A stretch of 64,000 nt of DNA from CAIYZT01 sp947461435 (GCA_965284435.1 OZ260083.1:2418001-2482000); one strand, 5' to 3'. Positions 11,001 to 18,481 are shown, counted from the first letter of the stretch. Numbers and translations: made by a program. The notes: generated from the letters alone by a model not told the origin.

Positions 11001-12158
11001 GGCATAAATCAAATCAGAGTTGCCCGTGGTCCCCAACACGCCCAAAGCGTCGTTGCTGTCCACAAGATCGCCGTCCGGATCGCCAAGATACCCGGCCTGA
11101 ATAAGATCCGCGCCCGTCGTTCCGGTGATAATCCCGTCCTTCGTGGTCGTCGTCACCGTGTTGATCGTGACATAGCCGACATCCGTGGCTGTGCCGTTTG
11201 TGATCGTATAGGAAAAGTTCTCGGCGCCGATGACGCCGTTGGCAAATACTGTAATGGTCCCATCCGCATTCAGCCGAACCTGCTGACCTGAGGTCAGCGT
11301 GACGGTTTGCCCGGCCACCACGTTGGTGCCATTGATTTGCGTGATCGTCAGCGCGCCGGCCGCCGTATTGTCATTCGACAAGATATCAAACGTGCGCGAA
11401 CCATTCGCCGTGACATTCAACCGGTCGTCCATAGCCAAGGTCACGGTCTGAATGCTGTCCGCCATGATCAGCAAGTTGGAATCATAGATGGCATCGCCGC
11501 CATCCGCGATCCCGATCTTGATCGTGTTCACCTGTCCCGCCGTCACCGGCGCCTTGAACGACAGAACATACGTAAAGCCGTCCATCTCGGTATTGAACTG
11601 ATCGGTCGTATTGGATCGGTAGAGGTTTTCGTTCTTGGTGCCGTTCACCTCGTCAATCGCAACATTTCCCGCGACCGTGATCGACACAGGAACGAAGGCA
11701 CCGTTGACCCAAACCCCGAAACTGTCGTTGACCCCGCCGGAAACATATTCGGGGTATTCTTCCGACGAAAAGACGAATTGCATCGTCAGGGTATCGCCGT
11801 CGGGAATGAAGCTTGCGTTCAGGATGGCCGCGTCGAATGTCGCCATACCGGCAACGGCATTCAACTGCGCATCGCCGTCCACCCCCGCAGTATTGGTCGA
11901 CGTGTTTGCGGCCGTATTCGTATTCGTGGTTCCGCTGGAATTGGTAAAGTCCGTCACTCGTCCCGTAGACAGGATCACGCCCGTATCTGTGGCGGAAACC
12001 CCAGCAATCGTTGTCGACGCGCCACTGTAAACACCAGAGGACAAGGGATCGCCGGTATAGGTTGCGGAAACGACCGTTACCCCAGGGCCAAAGATCGCAT
12101 TGGCCATATCCAATGCGGTCGCCGAGGTATTGATCGTAAGTTCTGTTGCTGTCGGCAC
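5058..12158 (-). CDS. Giant RTX repeat protein with choice-of-anchor L-like N-terminus and C-terminal Hint domain (2366 aa)
   Basis: Very large calcium-binding secreted-type protein. The GTG start at 12158 is preferred because GGAGAG lies 5 nt upstream; the ATG at 12281 would add 41 residues with no resemblance to the family. Residues about 5-240 resemble the choice-of-anchor L domain (FSSEEYPEYVSG near residue 128). A beta-sandwich segment (SRTFDILSNDN, about 260-340) follows, then a long body of RTX nonapeptides interrupted eight times by a module of about 75 residues built around TFSGAEAGT and FSQIE. The Hint domain is residues 2174-2366 (CFTTGTMIA, ILVSPQHRML). Three loops of the DxxGDxxD type may bind calcium. 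No signal peptide is seen. Its left neighbour is 176 bp away on the same strand, and its own upstream region follows a strong terminator, so it is likely to have its own promoter. The biological role is unknown; surface adhesion is a guess. Confidence 0.85.
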   Translation of the reverse strand: MPTATELTINTSATALDMANAIFGPGVTVVSATYTGDPLSSGVYSGASTTIAGVSATDTGVILSTGRVTDFTNSSGTTNTNTAANTSTNTAGVDGDAQLNAVAGMATFDAAILNASFIPDGDTLTMQFVFSSEEYPEYVSGGVNDSFGVWVNGAFVPVSITVAGNVAIDEVNGTKNENLYRSNTTDQFNTEMDGFTYVLSFKAPVTAGQVNTIKIGIADGGDAIYDSNLLIMADSIQTVTLAMDDRLNVTANGSRTFDILSNDNTAAGALTITQINGTNVVAGQTVTLTSGQQVRLNADGTITVFANGVIGAENFSYTITNGTATDVGYVTINTVTTTTKDGIITGTTGADLIQAGYLGDPDGDLVDSNDALGVLGTTGNSDLIYAGLGNDTVVSGDGNDIIYGGDGADSLTGGAGNDTVYGDLGNDVLFGNAGNDSLLGEEGNDTIYAGDNADIVFGGLGNDSLFGEAGNDTVDGGAGADYISGGAGNDLLTGGDDADIFSLWDGFGVDTITGGEGGTDNDVIDASVMTTDTIVNFTGAEAGTLTSAGNSAGFSQIEQINLGAGNDSVLGGLGNDIVYAGSGNDTVFGGAGNDFMDLGQGNDSFGTFGADSAGDDTVLGGAGNDFIIGGGNNDILYGDAGNDTLSGGVGMDTLYGGDDADTFNITEDHAGDTIFGGSTGTDFDTLDFSNYLSTTGVSVTFSGAEAGSYGYAAGATGVFSDIEAVDATAYNDLVDAALNTSVVTVFGQAGNDTITGGSANDFLYGGADNDSLFGGGGADNVQGGSGNDTLFGGSGNDSLFGDANDDQMFGGLGNDVLSGGDGNDLFTLAFGEGNDTLVGGESADAAGDVINAAAIGANTTVTFSGAEAGTLSAGSSTTQFSEIESILLGAGNDTVFGGVGNDNVVAGAGNDSLVGAGGNDSLYGGDGTDIFSGGIGNGLLSGGTGGDTFNVWSGEGNDTIIGGEGNDAGFGDLLTFQGNTPISVVFSANEAGTGTTATSVTTFSEIESVITFGGNDLIDASVTTSDLLLYAGSGQDTILAGSGNDLLMGLGDNDSLNGGAGDDSIFGGDGNDLIVSGQGADSVDGGADADTIYGGANDTIIGGETTTTGTDNDVLVVETGSTIFYGGGNNESGTVLLASGGSLTFSGIENILFAGPVDGTSGNDTMASGYTDLNGDQIDGTDGLDDTIYGYGGNDSISANLGQDLVFGGTGNDTVDGGAGNDLIYGDTTAGATSDGTDVLYGGADNDTIFGGGGDDALYGGTGSDSLQGGGGDDYLWIADGSGNDTLIGGEINETSMGDSLLVQSAGGVTITLSGDETGTAISSGSVTTFSQIETFWTFGGNDLLNAAAANAPVRAYLGAGNDTFLGSTGSDTIQGDAGSDSLSGNAGNDLLYAGSGDDSVYGGLGSDILDGADNSDLLDGGEADDTLYGGAGNDTLLGGAGNDSLMGGDDADTFGLGNGFGADVIAGGEAGVDSDLIDATSMTSDTVVTFAGAEAGTLVSGPNAANFTQIERINLGSGNDSVFGGTGNDYVSAGAGNDSLSGGNGNDTFLGDAGNDTLDGGLGNDSLQGGADNDTFLLQSSFGTDTIVGGETGSDNDTINLQGLGTSVTVTFSGNEAGTISAGASGTAVFSQIEDLSLTAGNDLVDAAATSSGVHIYANAGNDTLIGGSGADYLVGGDGDDTFAVQNGFGNDTIFGTENAETTGDVLDASALTGNTVLNLSADKLGAPNEDGTLTMGSSVLDFHQIESFILGSGNDLVIGSSGNDVVFAGSGADTLDGGAGNDLFDLGAGDLGIDTVVLADGDGDDILTSFQIPAYLGGTLVGYDQLDVSGLTDATGQPVNTDDVTVTDDGSGNAVLTFPNGESITLIGINPALVSSRDVLMAMGIPPAPDLIVDGTSGADSMSAGFVDVHGDIIDGSDGDQDTVFGYGGEDSIAAGNGNDLVFGGTGNDQIWGEAGNDSLHGDEGNDTVSGGFGDDSLSGENGADLLDGGAGQDLLQGDSGNDTLLGGDGNDQLFGGVDDDQLFGGLNNDSLFGGDGSDVVDGEEGDDSLFGQDGADTLIGDAGADTLFGGSQADQLYGGTGNDLLTGGTGADTMFGADDRDTFLVDAGDVVDGGEGGDDYDVLDLTAYGHSGTNIIYGGGNNESGTIEFVDLNGLVTGTMTFSNIEKVIACFTTGTMIATLTAERPVEDLRVGDMVLTRDNGFAPILWVGSRRLSAADLIANPDFQPVRIAKGALGQGMPVRDILVSPQHRMLWCGAEAELLFGESEVLVAAIHLVGLPGIARVCPAQGTTYYHVMFEQHEILRGNGAWSESFQPGAATLDGLQDDQRLEIEAIFPELQENPNAYPAARMALKGREAKVLFAA

Positions 12159-12386
12159 CCTTGCTCTCCGTTCGAACCACCCTGTGGTTTCCCCACCCCA
12201 GAGAGTTTCCGCCAGCCTTGTGAAACCGGCGTCTGTGTTTGCGCCCAAACCGGGCAATGCGCAGATGGCTGCACTGCCCAAAATTGGAACATTTGGAAAA
12301 CTGGTACCGACAGGGTTGGGAAAAACTGAGGCGCAGGCGTGGTTAATTGAGTGTGAATTGTGACCAATTCAAGTCAAATGAACCCA

Positions 12387-12399
12387 TTGCCATTGGCAA
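12387..12399. promoter_or_regulatory. Palindromic operator candidate upstream of the giant RTX gene
   Basis: TTGCCATTGGCAA is a perfect 13-bp palindrome centred on one base, about 230 bp upstream of the chosen GTG. It lies in the otherwise featureless part of the 363-bp gap 12159-12521; the rest of that gap holds the terminator of the upstream gene and no credible small ORF. Half-sites of this kind are used by several dimeric regulators; none can be assigned here. Confidence 0.35.
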
Positions 12400-12451
12400 G
12401 TGATGCAAATTTCGTGTGCGCGCAAACTGCGTAAATCAATGGAATATATAG

Positions 12452-12481
12452 AAAAAAGGGGCCCCACTCGGGGCCCCTTTC
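12452..12481 (-). terminator. Rho-independent terminator of the third RTX-Hint gene
   Basis: GGGGCCCC at 12458-12465 and again at 12470-12477 form an 8-bp GC-only stem with a 4-base loop, followed on the minus strand by six T. It lies 41 bp after the stop codon of the gene at 12522-15419, so transcription of that gene is insulated from the giant RTX gene downstream. Confidence 0.9.
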
Positions 12482-12521
12482 GTCAAGGGTGGCACAAAGT
12501 CCACCCCTGCGCTGCATAACC

Positions 12522-15419
12522 TTATTTTACAAGCAGCATCGCTTCGTGACGCTTCAAGGTACGGCGGGCCGCTTCGTAGTTCTCAATCCCTTCCGACGTC
12601 TTCAACTCTGGGAAAAGGTCGAAAATTTCAGAGCGCTGTGCATTTCCCATCCCTTTGAGCGTGTAATCCCCAGGCTGGAAGCTTTCGGTCCACGCCCCGT
12701 TCGACAGAACAACTTCGTGACGATCAAACATGAAGTGGATGTAAGTGGCACCAGCCGTATCGACCGAATGCATGCCCTTCGATCCCGCCAAATGCTTGGC
12801 CGCGACAAGCACTTCATGCTCGTCAAAATACAAGGCCGTGCGATCATTTGCCACCAACAGACGGTGGTTCGGCGACACCATCATATCCCGCTCCGGCAAG
12901 CCGTTGCCAAGGCTTCCTTGCTTGACCAGAACCGGCTTCATGTGGGGGTTGGCAGCCAGATCCGCCCAAGACATCGACTTGGATCCCGTCCAACGGATCT
13001 CCTGCAATCCATTGTCGCGGGTCAAAACCTTGTCGCCCGGCCGCAGGCTTTCTACCGGTACCTGGCCACGTGGTGTGGCAATCATGGTTCCCGGGGTGAA
13101 ACACGGAATGACGTTTTCGATGTTGGTGAACGTCATCGTACCCGTCACGTTGCGATCAGCATCCAAGAACTGAACCGTGCCGTTTTCAGAATTCGTTGGA
13201 TCGTAGACCACGTTCAATGGCCCCAGACCCGACAGGTTCAAGGTATCAAAGTCGTCGCCGCCTTCATTGCCGTCAACGACATCGCCGGCATTGGCCCCCA
13301 AGAACACGTCACGGTCGTTGCCGCCCGCCATCGTGTCATTACCCTCGCCGCCGATGATCGTATCATTGCCGGTATTACCGGTGATCAGATCGTCATCCAC
13401 GCCGCCGTCGATCAGGTCATCGTCTTGGCCGCCATCGATCGTGTCATCGTCGTCCTGACCGAAAATCGTGTCATTGCCCATGCCGCCAAGGATATCATCC
13501 CGGCCATTGTCGGGCCGCAAATCACCCGCAGCGTCGGGAATATTAACAGCGTCTGGTACACCAACCCCATAGCCACCATACACAACGTCATCGCCCTGCC
13601 CGGCATCAATCACGTCAGAGCCTTCGGCGCCAATGATGATGTCATTGCCCTGATTGCCCATGATCGTATCGGCATCAATTCCGCCATCGATCACGTCATT
13701 GCCAGTGCCGCCATCGATCGAGTCGGCGTCATCGCCGGTGCTGATTGTGTCGTTGCCATCACCGCCATAAACCGTGTCCAGGTCGTTGGTCGGATTGGCA
13801 TCGGCCGTCCACAGACCGGGATAGTCGATATCGGGAAGCGGGGTCGCCGACCCCGAGGTATTGATAACATCGTCGCCGCTGCCACCGTTTGCCAGATCGT
13901 TGCCGTTGCCGCCATCGATCACGTCATTCCCAAGACCGCCGACCAGGCTGTCGTTGCCCTCTTGGCCATACAAGGAATCGTTGCCCACGCCGCCAACCAG
14001 ACTGTCGTTCCCGGCGCCTCCTTCTACAGAGTCGTCGCCTTCGTTGGCGCGAACGGTGTCATTGCCGTCTCCGGCAATCACACGGTCATCCTGCGGGTCG
14101 TCCCCGGCGATAATCGCGTCATTTGCATCAATGCGGTCGCCGTCCGGATCACCAGAATAGGCGGTGTTGATCAAGTCGTCGCCCGCAGTGCCGCGCACGA
14201 TGCCATCGGGCGTGTCATTCGACACAATGATCGTGGCCGTGCTGGTATCCGTCCCGCCATTTCCGTCCGTGACGGTATAGGTGATCGTCGCCGTCCCTTC
14301 AAAGCCAGGCGTCGGAACAAACCGCAGCGTCCCGTCCGGATTTACCGTGACGGTGCCATTCGTGCTTGTTGGAATGCCCAAGATCGACAGCGGATCGCCA
14401 TTGGCATCCGTATCATTACCCAAGACATTGACCGTCACAGGAATATCAATGCCCGTGGTCGAACTGTCCGGGTTTGCGACCGGTGCAATATTGCCCGCGA
14501 TGGTTCCAACGGTCACGGTGACGGTGCCAGTATCCGTGCCGCCGTTGCCATCGGTAATCGTATAAGTGATGGTCGACGTTCCGGTAAAGCCGGGGGTCGG
14601 CGTGAAATTCAACGTTCCGTTCGGGTTCACGCTGACGGTGCCATTGGTTGCCGTAGGCGTCCCAAGGATCGACAAAGGATCGCCATTGGGGTCGGTATCA
14701 TTGCCCAGAACAGTGATCGTCACCGGAACGCCCACGGCCGTTGCCGCCGTATCGGGATTGGCAATCGGCGCGTCATTTGTGTTATTGTCGACGGTGTCGG
14801 ACAATGAGAAGACCTGAACAGTGCCTTGAAAATGTTGATCAATATTGTTCAAGGCATTGGGGTCTGAATTGGCTTGGCCCGCACCGATGATATAGGGTTG
14901 GTTGTTGGTCCCCATATCCATCGTCACAGCATCGGAAACCGGGGCCGTGAAATCATCACCCGACGTCAGGTTTGAAATCGTCACCTGGCCACCAGAACCG
15001 GCCTGATCCCATGAATAGGTCAGGTCAATCTGTTCGCCGGGGGCGGCAAAACCGGGCTCGGTCGTGGTCACCTCAACGCCGGCACCCGTCTCATGGCTGA
15101 TCTGCACCGCGCCATTGGGCAGAATTTCCACGCGGAAACCACCAGCGGTATCACCCACACTGTCACGGGACAGAACAGTTTGCGTGGCGGTCAAAGGGGA
15201 TTGGCCAAGCGTGAACTGAATGTTCAAGGTTCCCGCATCGCCTTGAAACAGCGGGTCCGCAACAATCTTCACCAGATCATTGGCGCCATCAAGAACCGCC
15301 TGCCCACCGACAGACGTGGCCCCATTGATGTAATAGCCGAACTGCTGACCGTTCAACGGCGCGGAGTCCACGGCCATCGCGGTGGGATCGTTCAAATTGA
15401 AAAGTGCATAAACCGGCAT
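12522..15419 (-). CDS. RTX repeat protein with lectin-like N-terminus, two cadherin-like domains and Hint domain (965 aa)
   Basis: Secreted-type protein with four regions. Residues 1-205 form a probable concanavalin/LamG-like beta-sandwich (MPVYALFNLND at the start, later QHFQGTVQVFSL). Residues about 210-405 hold two tandem Ig/cadherin-like repeats of about 95 residues with VLGNDTDPNGDPLSILG and ITYTITDGNGGTDT. Next comes an RTX nonapeptide region with a DPDGDRIDANDA loop at its start. The Hint domain spans Cys773 to the end (CFTPGTMIA, MVSPNHRLLV). The ATG has a good ribosome site (GAGGGA). The lectin-like plus cadherin-like layout is common in adhesins, but ligand and function are not known. 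A rho-independent terminator follows. Confidence 0.85.
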   Translation of the reverse strand: MPVYALFNLNDPTAMAVDSAPLNGQQFGYYINGATSVGGQAVLDGANDLVKIVADPLFQGDAGTLNIQFTLGQSPLTATQTVLSRDSVGDTAGGFRVEILPNGAVQISHETGAGVEVTTTEPGFAAPGEQIDLTYSWDQAGSGGQVTISNLTSGDDFTAPVSDAVTMDMGTNNQPYIIGAGQANSDPNALNNIDQHFQGTVQVFSLSDTVDNNTNDAPIANPDTAATAVGVPVTITVLGNDTDPNGDPLSILGTPTATNGTVSVNPNGTLNFTPTPGFTGTSTITYTITDGNGGTDTGTVTVTVGTIAGNIAPVANPDSSTTGIDIPVTVNVLGNDTDANGDPLSILGIPTSTNGTVTVNPDGTLRFVPTPGFEGTATITYTVTDGNGGTDTSTATIIVSNDTPDGIVRGTAGDDLINTAYSGDPDGDRIDANDAIIAGDDPQDDRVIAGDGNDTVRANEGDDSVEGGAGNDSLVGGVGNDSLYGQEGNDSLVGGLGNDVIDGGNGNDLANGGSGDDVINTSGSATPLPDIDYPGLWTADANPTNDLDTVYGGDGNDTISTGDDADSIDGGTGNDVIDGGIDADTIMGNQGNDIIIGAEGSDVIDAGQGDDVVYGGYGVGVPDAVNIPDAAGDLRPDNGRDDILGGMGNDTIFGQDDDDTIDGGQDDDLIDGGVDDDLITGNTGNDTIIGGEGNDTMAGGNDRDVFLGANAGDVVDGNEGGDDFDTLNLSGLGPLNVVYDPTNSENGTVQFLDADRNVTGTMTFTNIENVIPCFTPGTMIATPRGQVPVESLRPGDKVLTRDNGLQEIRWTGSKSMSWADLAANPHMKPVLVKQGSLGNGLPERDMMVSPNHRLLVANDRTALYFDEHEVLVAAKHLAGSKGMHSVDTAGATYIHFMFDRHEVVLSNGAWTESFQPGDYTLKGMGNAQRSEIFDLFPELKTSEGIENYEAARRTLKRHEAMLLVK

Positions 15420-16207
15420 AATCTTCCCTCGCGTTCACGAAAGGGTCTCGCAACCCTCTCACACCCTGATCTCGGAACGCCGATTGGCGCCCAGAAACGG
15501 CGCCTGACCCAAAAGGGGCCAACCGCCACGACGCCTGTCGTCAGTCGTGATGCAAAAACGCTTCCAGCACTGGCACAGATGCGCCAGACGTCATTTCCAG
15601 ATTCGGAAATGTCCAAAACGTGCAGTTCGCCCGGATCGGCAGCCTTTTTCACATAAACGCGTCACAAAGACGCCAACACATCTGACAGACCGCCCCCACG
15701 GCCTTTGTCCCACCCAGCAGGACAAGAATGAAATTACTCACCCCGGCGGCGGGCGCAAAGGGAAAAGAGGCGGCTTCGTGTCAGGAACACGGCCATCATT
15801 CCGTCTTACCCCTTAGGATAGGAGTGAATTTCGAAAGTATACACAGGCCATTGTTAACGCACCGGAAACAATCTTGCCCCAGACCGAACGGCAATCTTGA
15901 ACCATTTCTTGCAGTTAAGAAACGCGGTGCGGATCGCGGTGCATGTCTTTGTCATTGCTTAAGAAACTATCCACAGTGTTAACCACAACCAAAACAAATT
16001 TGACAAAATCTTGCCGCAATTTGAAAACGCTGTTCCGATGACAGCACCAATCATCTGTTTTTGCTTAAATTGGTAGTCAAACGAAGACCATGACCTGCCT
16101 ATCACCCCGAATCAGCTGGGGCATTTTCGATCAAGCAGCTCTGCGCAAGAGCCTCAAAAGGCTAGCGCTGGCCCACAATGGTATCAAAAACGACAGAAGG
16201 AAGAGTT
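15420..16207. other. Long intergenic region upstream of the third RTX-Hint gene
   Basis: About 0.79 kb with no convincing gene; the short open frames lack ribosome sites and family resemblance. Base composition drops towards AT in 15830-16080. That part holds the CCATT-N11-GGAAACAATCTTG element (15848-15876), two more ATCTTG copies (15894-15899, 16008-16013) and several TTAAC/TTAAG words (around 15853, 15917, 15959 and 15979). This looks like a regulatory region for the RTX gene that starts at 15419. Individual sites are not proven. Confidence 0.5.
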
Positions 16208-16291
16208 TGGTACGGGTGGTCGGACTCGAACCGACACTCCTTGCGAAAACAGATTTTGAGTCTGTCGCGTCTACCATTCCGCCACACCCGC
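16208..16291 (-). tRNA. tRNA-Leu (CAA)
   Basis: On the minus strand the acceptor arm GCGGGTG pairs with CACCCGT (a G-U closing pair), followed by A and an encoded CCA. The anticodon stem ACAGA/TCTGT holds the loop CTCAAAA, giving anticodon CAA, which reads UUG. A long variable arm (TTCGCAAGGAGTG region) and the T-loop GTTCGAGTC fit a class II leucine tRNA. Confidence 0.93.
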
Positions 16292-16429
16292 ACATTTCAA
16301 CCCTCTTGGTAGCAACCAGATCCTGCAATCGGTTGAGAAGGCCAATCTCTTCAAAGCCTCATGGCTCGGATCGCGGTTTAGCCCGCCCAAACGGCCCCGT
16401 CAACGCCACTTTCATGCCAAATCGCGCAG

Positions 16430-17290
16430 TTACAGCTTCTTTGCCGCAAAAGTATCGCAAGACGACATTTGGCCCGATTTCAAACCCGTCGCAAACCAGC
16501 GTTGTCGTTGATCAGAGGTGCCATGTGTAAAGGTATGGGGCATCGGGCGCTGCCCTGCATTGCGCTGCAAAGTGTCATCGCCAATCTGCTTGGCGGCATT
16601 CAGCGCTTCTTCAAAGTCGCCCGGCTGGATGACGCCATAAAGGTCCTTCATCTGCCGCGCCCAAATTCCCGAAAAACAATCGGCCTGTAGTTCTATGCGC
16701 ACGGAAATGGCATTGCTTTCCGCCTCGCTGACCTGCGCCCGCACGTCATTGGCCTCCGCCAGGATGCCCAGTTCATCTTGAACATGATGTGCCACCTCAT
16801 GCGCCACCACGTAAGCCATGGCAAAATCACCACTTGCCCCCAACTGACGTTCCATTGTGGTGAAAAAATCTGTGTCCAGATACACCTTCTTGTCGCCTGG
16901 GCAGTAAAACGGCCCCGTCGCCCCCGAGGCATTGCCGCAAGGGGACGCTGTGACACCCTTGAACAGCACAAGGGTGACCGGTTCATAAGACCCACGCACC
17001 TGCGCCTTGAACAGATCGCTCCAAACCACTTCGGTATCTGCCAAGACAACCGAAACGAACTCGCCCGCCACGATATCCTCTTGGCTCATCTCTGTTGGGG
17101 CGCTTGCGCCTGAATCTATCTGCCCCCCGTTCAACAAGGGCGACACATCGATGCCCAGAAAATAGCCGATGATCAAAACCGCGATTACCCCCACACCGCC
17201 GATGCGGCCCACGCCGGCGGGCATCCCTTGCCCGCGTTGGGCACGCCGATCTTCGATGTTGCTGCTTTGCCGCCGCCCGCGCCATTCCAT
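16430..17290 (-). CDS. YpfJ-type putative neutral zinc metallopeptidase
   Basis: Membrane-anchored protein with one transmembrane helix at about residues 28-47 and a periplasmic catalytic domain. The zinc motif HEVAH is at residues 164-168 and is followed by downstream acidic residues (EIQADCFSG-like, here ELQADCFSG). The start at 17290 (MEWRGRRQSSNIEDRR) is chosen because that N-terminal signature is conserved in the family and AAGGGG lies upstream; an earlier ATG at 17314 has no such support. Substrates of the family are unknown. It is divergent from the YqaA-like gene. Confidence 0.85.
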   Translation of the reverse strand: MEWRGRRQSSNIEDRRAQRGQGMPAGVGRIGGVGVIAVLIIGYFLGIDVSPLLNGGQIDSGASAPTEMSQEDIVAGEFVSVVLADTEVVWSDLFKAQVRGSYEPVTLVLFKGVTASPCGNASGATGPFYCPGDKKVYLDTDFFTTMERQLGASGDFAMAYVVAHEVAHHVQDELGILAEANDVRAQVSEAESNAISVRIELQADCFSGIWARQMKDLYGVIQPGDFEEALNAAKQIGDDTLQRNAGQRPMPHTFTHGTSDQRQRWFATGLKSGQMSSCDTFAAKKL

Positions 17291-17427
17291 GACGATACCC
17301 CTTAATCTTCTCACTTCGGCCAGAATACTGCCCTTATGCCTCGGCGCAATTACAAACCTCGGCAGTCACCCTTGACCTTTGGGTCCGTGCTGTGGCCAAA
17401 GATGCGCGGGCAGCGCAAGGGTGGTTC

Positions 17428-18012
17428 ATGTTTCGCAAACTTTATCAGTGGACGCTGCGTTGGTCGGCATCCCGTCACGCCGAAAAGGCCTTGGCCCTGA
17501 TTTCCTTCACCGAAAGCTCCTGTTTTCCCATTCCCGCAGACGTTCTTTACGTGCCCATGGTTCTGGCAAAACCAGATCACGCGTACCGTCTGGCCACCAT
17601 TGCCACGATGACCTCTGTTCTTGGCGGTATATTCGGATGGTTGATCGGACATTTCGCCTTTGAAACCTTCGCCAAACCCATGCTGGAATTTTATGGCAAG
17701 ATGGATGCCTTTGACGCGCTGACACAGGCAACCGGCACATGGACGATCCTGCTGATGCTGATCAGTTCGGGTCTGGCCCATCTTCCGCCCATGAAAGTGG
17801 TCACAATATTGTCAGGTGTGGTGTCATTCTCTTTGCCGTGGTTTATCGTGGCCGCAATTGTCGCGCGCGGCGGCCGATTTTTTCTGTTGGCCTTTGCGCT
17901 CAAAAATTACGGAGAGGCCGTCGTTGGCTTTATCGAACGCCGATTTGCCCAAATCACCGCCTTGGTCCTGGTCGCGGCGTTTCTGCTTTGGCTTGGCCTG
18001 ACCTATATCTGA
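17428..18012 (+). CDS. YqaA/DedA-related inner membrane protein
   Basis: About 194 residues with four to five hydrophobic helices. The ESSCFPIPADVL stretch and the later GLAHLPPMKVV resemble the SNARE-associated (DedA/VTT) family, whose members act in lipid carrier recycling; the YqaA branch is poorly understood. The ATG at 17428 follows AAGGG at good spacing and is preferred over the GTG at 17392. It is followed after 7 bp by dsbB, so the two are probably cotranscribed. Confidence 0.75.
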   Translation: MFRKLYQWTLRWSASRHAEKALALISFTESSCFPIPADVLYVPMVLAKPDHAYRLATIATMTSVLGGIFGWLIGHFAFETFAKPMLEFYGKMDAFDALTQATGTWTILLMLISSGLAHLPPMKVVTILSGVVSFSLPWFIVAAIVARGGRFFLLAFALKNYGEAVVGFIERRFAQITALVLVAAFLLWLGLTYI

Positions 18013-18019
18013 GGACAAC

Positions 18020-18475
18020 ATGACCCGCACCACCTTGATCCTTGCCGCTGCCGGTGGCTCTTTGGCCCTGCTTTTGGGGGCCTTTGCCTTTCAGGCGTTG
18101 GGCTATGCCCCGTGCCAATTGTGCCTGTGGCAGCGTTGGCCGCATGCAGCCGCCGTCTTGATCGGGGGCGCGGCGCTGCTCAGCCGACAAGGGTGGCTGG
18201 CGTGGTTTGGGGCTTTGGCCGCGTTGATCACTGCCGCCATCGGCATGTTCCACGTCGGTGTCGAACAGCACTGGTGGGAGGGGCTTGCGTCTTGCACGGC
18301 AAATGCGCTGGCCGGGGTCTCTGCCGGTGACCTTCTCAGCACGGACACCACGGTTGGGGCCCCCGTACGGTGCGATGCGGTCGCATGGAGCCTGTTTGGA
18401 ATTTCCATGGCCGGGTTCAACGTCTTGTTCTCGTTGGCCTTTGCTGGAATATGGATCAAGGCAGCCCGCCGATAG
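18020..18475 (+). CDS. dsbB: Disulfide bond formation protein B
   Basis: Inner-membrane quinone reductase that reoxidises DsbA. Four hydrophobic segments are visible. The first periplasmic pair is C32-x-x-C35 (APCQLCLWQR) and the second pair is C92 and C118, both needed for electron transfer to quinone. The length of 151 residues is on the short side of the family. It sits 7 bp after the YqaA-like gene and converges on the dGTPase gene, 6 bp away. Confidence 0.88.
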   Translation: MTRTTLILAAAGGSLALLLGAFAFQALGYAPCQLCLWQRWPHAAAVLIGGAALLSRQGWLAWFGALAALITAAIGMFHVGVEQHWWEGLASCTANALAGVSAGDLLSTDTTVGAPVRCDAVAWSLFGISMAGFNVLFSLAFAGIWIKAARR

Positions 18476-18481
18476 GGCAAT

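Noticed and set aside
12159..12281. 41 extra N-terminal residues of the giant RTX protein from the ATG at 12281
   Set aside because: The GTG at 12158 has GGAGAG at ideal spacing, and the extra residues do not resemble the anchor-L-like start.
1426..15419. Many long open frames on the plus strand and in other minus frames, including 772- and 398-codon ones
   Set aside because: They are complements or frame shifts of regular RTX codon patterns, have low-complexity Arg/His/Pro- or Ser/Pro-rich translations, lack ribosome sites and overlap well-supported genes.
16136..16153. Small hairpin downstream of the tRNA-Leu gene as a terminator
   Set aside because: The stem is only about 5 bp and is not followed by a T run on the minus strand.
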